Source of the DNA: Victivallales bacterium
Lineage (GTDB): Bacteria > Verrucomicrobiota > Lentisphaeria > Victivallales > JAUVCU01
Length of the DNA: 5,165 nt
Reading direction: 5' to 3'
Assembly (NCBI GenBank): GCA_029934175.1
Contig: JAOZMT010000204.1
Span: forward strand, 1 to 5,165
Made by a program: the position numbers and the translations under genes. Under the pieces are notes generated by a model, which made no database searches, was not told where the DNA came from, and saw only the letters and a list, made by a program, of their open reading frames with translations. Every line of letters starts with the position of its first letter. The first letter of the stretch is position 1. Below, piece by piece: positions 5,165 to 5,165 of this stretch.

Positions 5165-5165
5165 G

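Larger units (their letters stand above)
4821..5165. other. 345-bp non-coding region upstream of rpsT
   Basis: No convincing coding sequence, tRNA or structured RNA is seen on either strand. The region contains the rpsT ribosome-binding site (4832-4828), candidate promoters, an A/T-tract hairpin, a palindrome, phased CACTAA repeats and the edge repeat cluster, each listed separately. The gene beyond 5165 is not visible. Confidence 0.6.

Overview
The window is a very AT-rich stretch (estimated by eye at roughly 30% GC) of bacterial chromosome. All six genes lie on the minus strand, so the biological order runs from high to low coordinates: ribosomal protein S20 (rpsT), a membrane-anchored Ser/Thr kinase-like protein, homoserine dehydrogenase (hom), a LURP-one/scramblase-like (tubby-fold) protein, a TPR-plus-LysM lipoprotein, and a class I SAM methyltransferase. 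The lipoprotein with a peptidoglycan-binding LysM domain points to a bacterium with a periplasm or outer envelope. The mix of an eukaryotic-like kinase, a LURP-one-related protein and a LysM/TPR lipoprotein at this base composition would fit a PVC-type lineage such as Lentisphaerota, but that placement is a guess from gene content.

Layout: positions 5165-4821 form a non-coding region upstream of rpsT. It holds a short CACAAAG-type repeat cluster at the window edge, three CACTAA repeats spaced one helical turn apart, a GGAATATTCC palindrome, an A/T-tract hairpin and candidate rpsT promoters. rpsT (4820-4548) is closed by a strong intrinsic terminator (15-bp perfect stem plus T-tract, 4534-4496). 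A candidate promoter overlaps that terminator and leads into a 30-bp perfect palindrome that contains the start codon of the kinase-like gene. From there five genes are packed as one apparent operon: kinase-like, hom, LURP-one, LysM lipoprotein and methyltransferase, with gaps of 18, 10, -1 and 9-15 nt. No convincing terminator is visible in positions 1-90, so the operon may continue or end beyond the window.

The most notable point is that the kinase-like protein keeps the overall protein kinase fold signature but has lost the residues needed for phosphotransfer (VAIK Lys to Arg, HRD Asp to Ser, catalytic-loop Asn to Val, DFG Asp to Gly). It is therefore predicted to be a tail-anchored pseudokinase. 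It heads an operon joining an amino-acid biosynthetic enzyme with two envelope- or membrane-type proteins, and its own start codon sits in a hairpin that competes with a second, alternative hairpin. How these genes cooperate is not evident from the sequence. Only hom and rpsT have clear, conventional functions.
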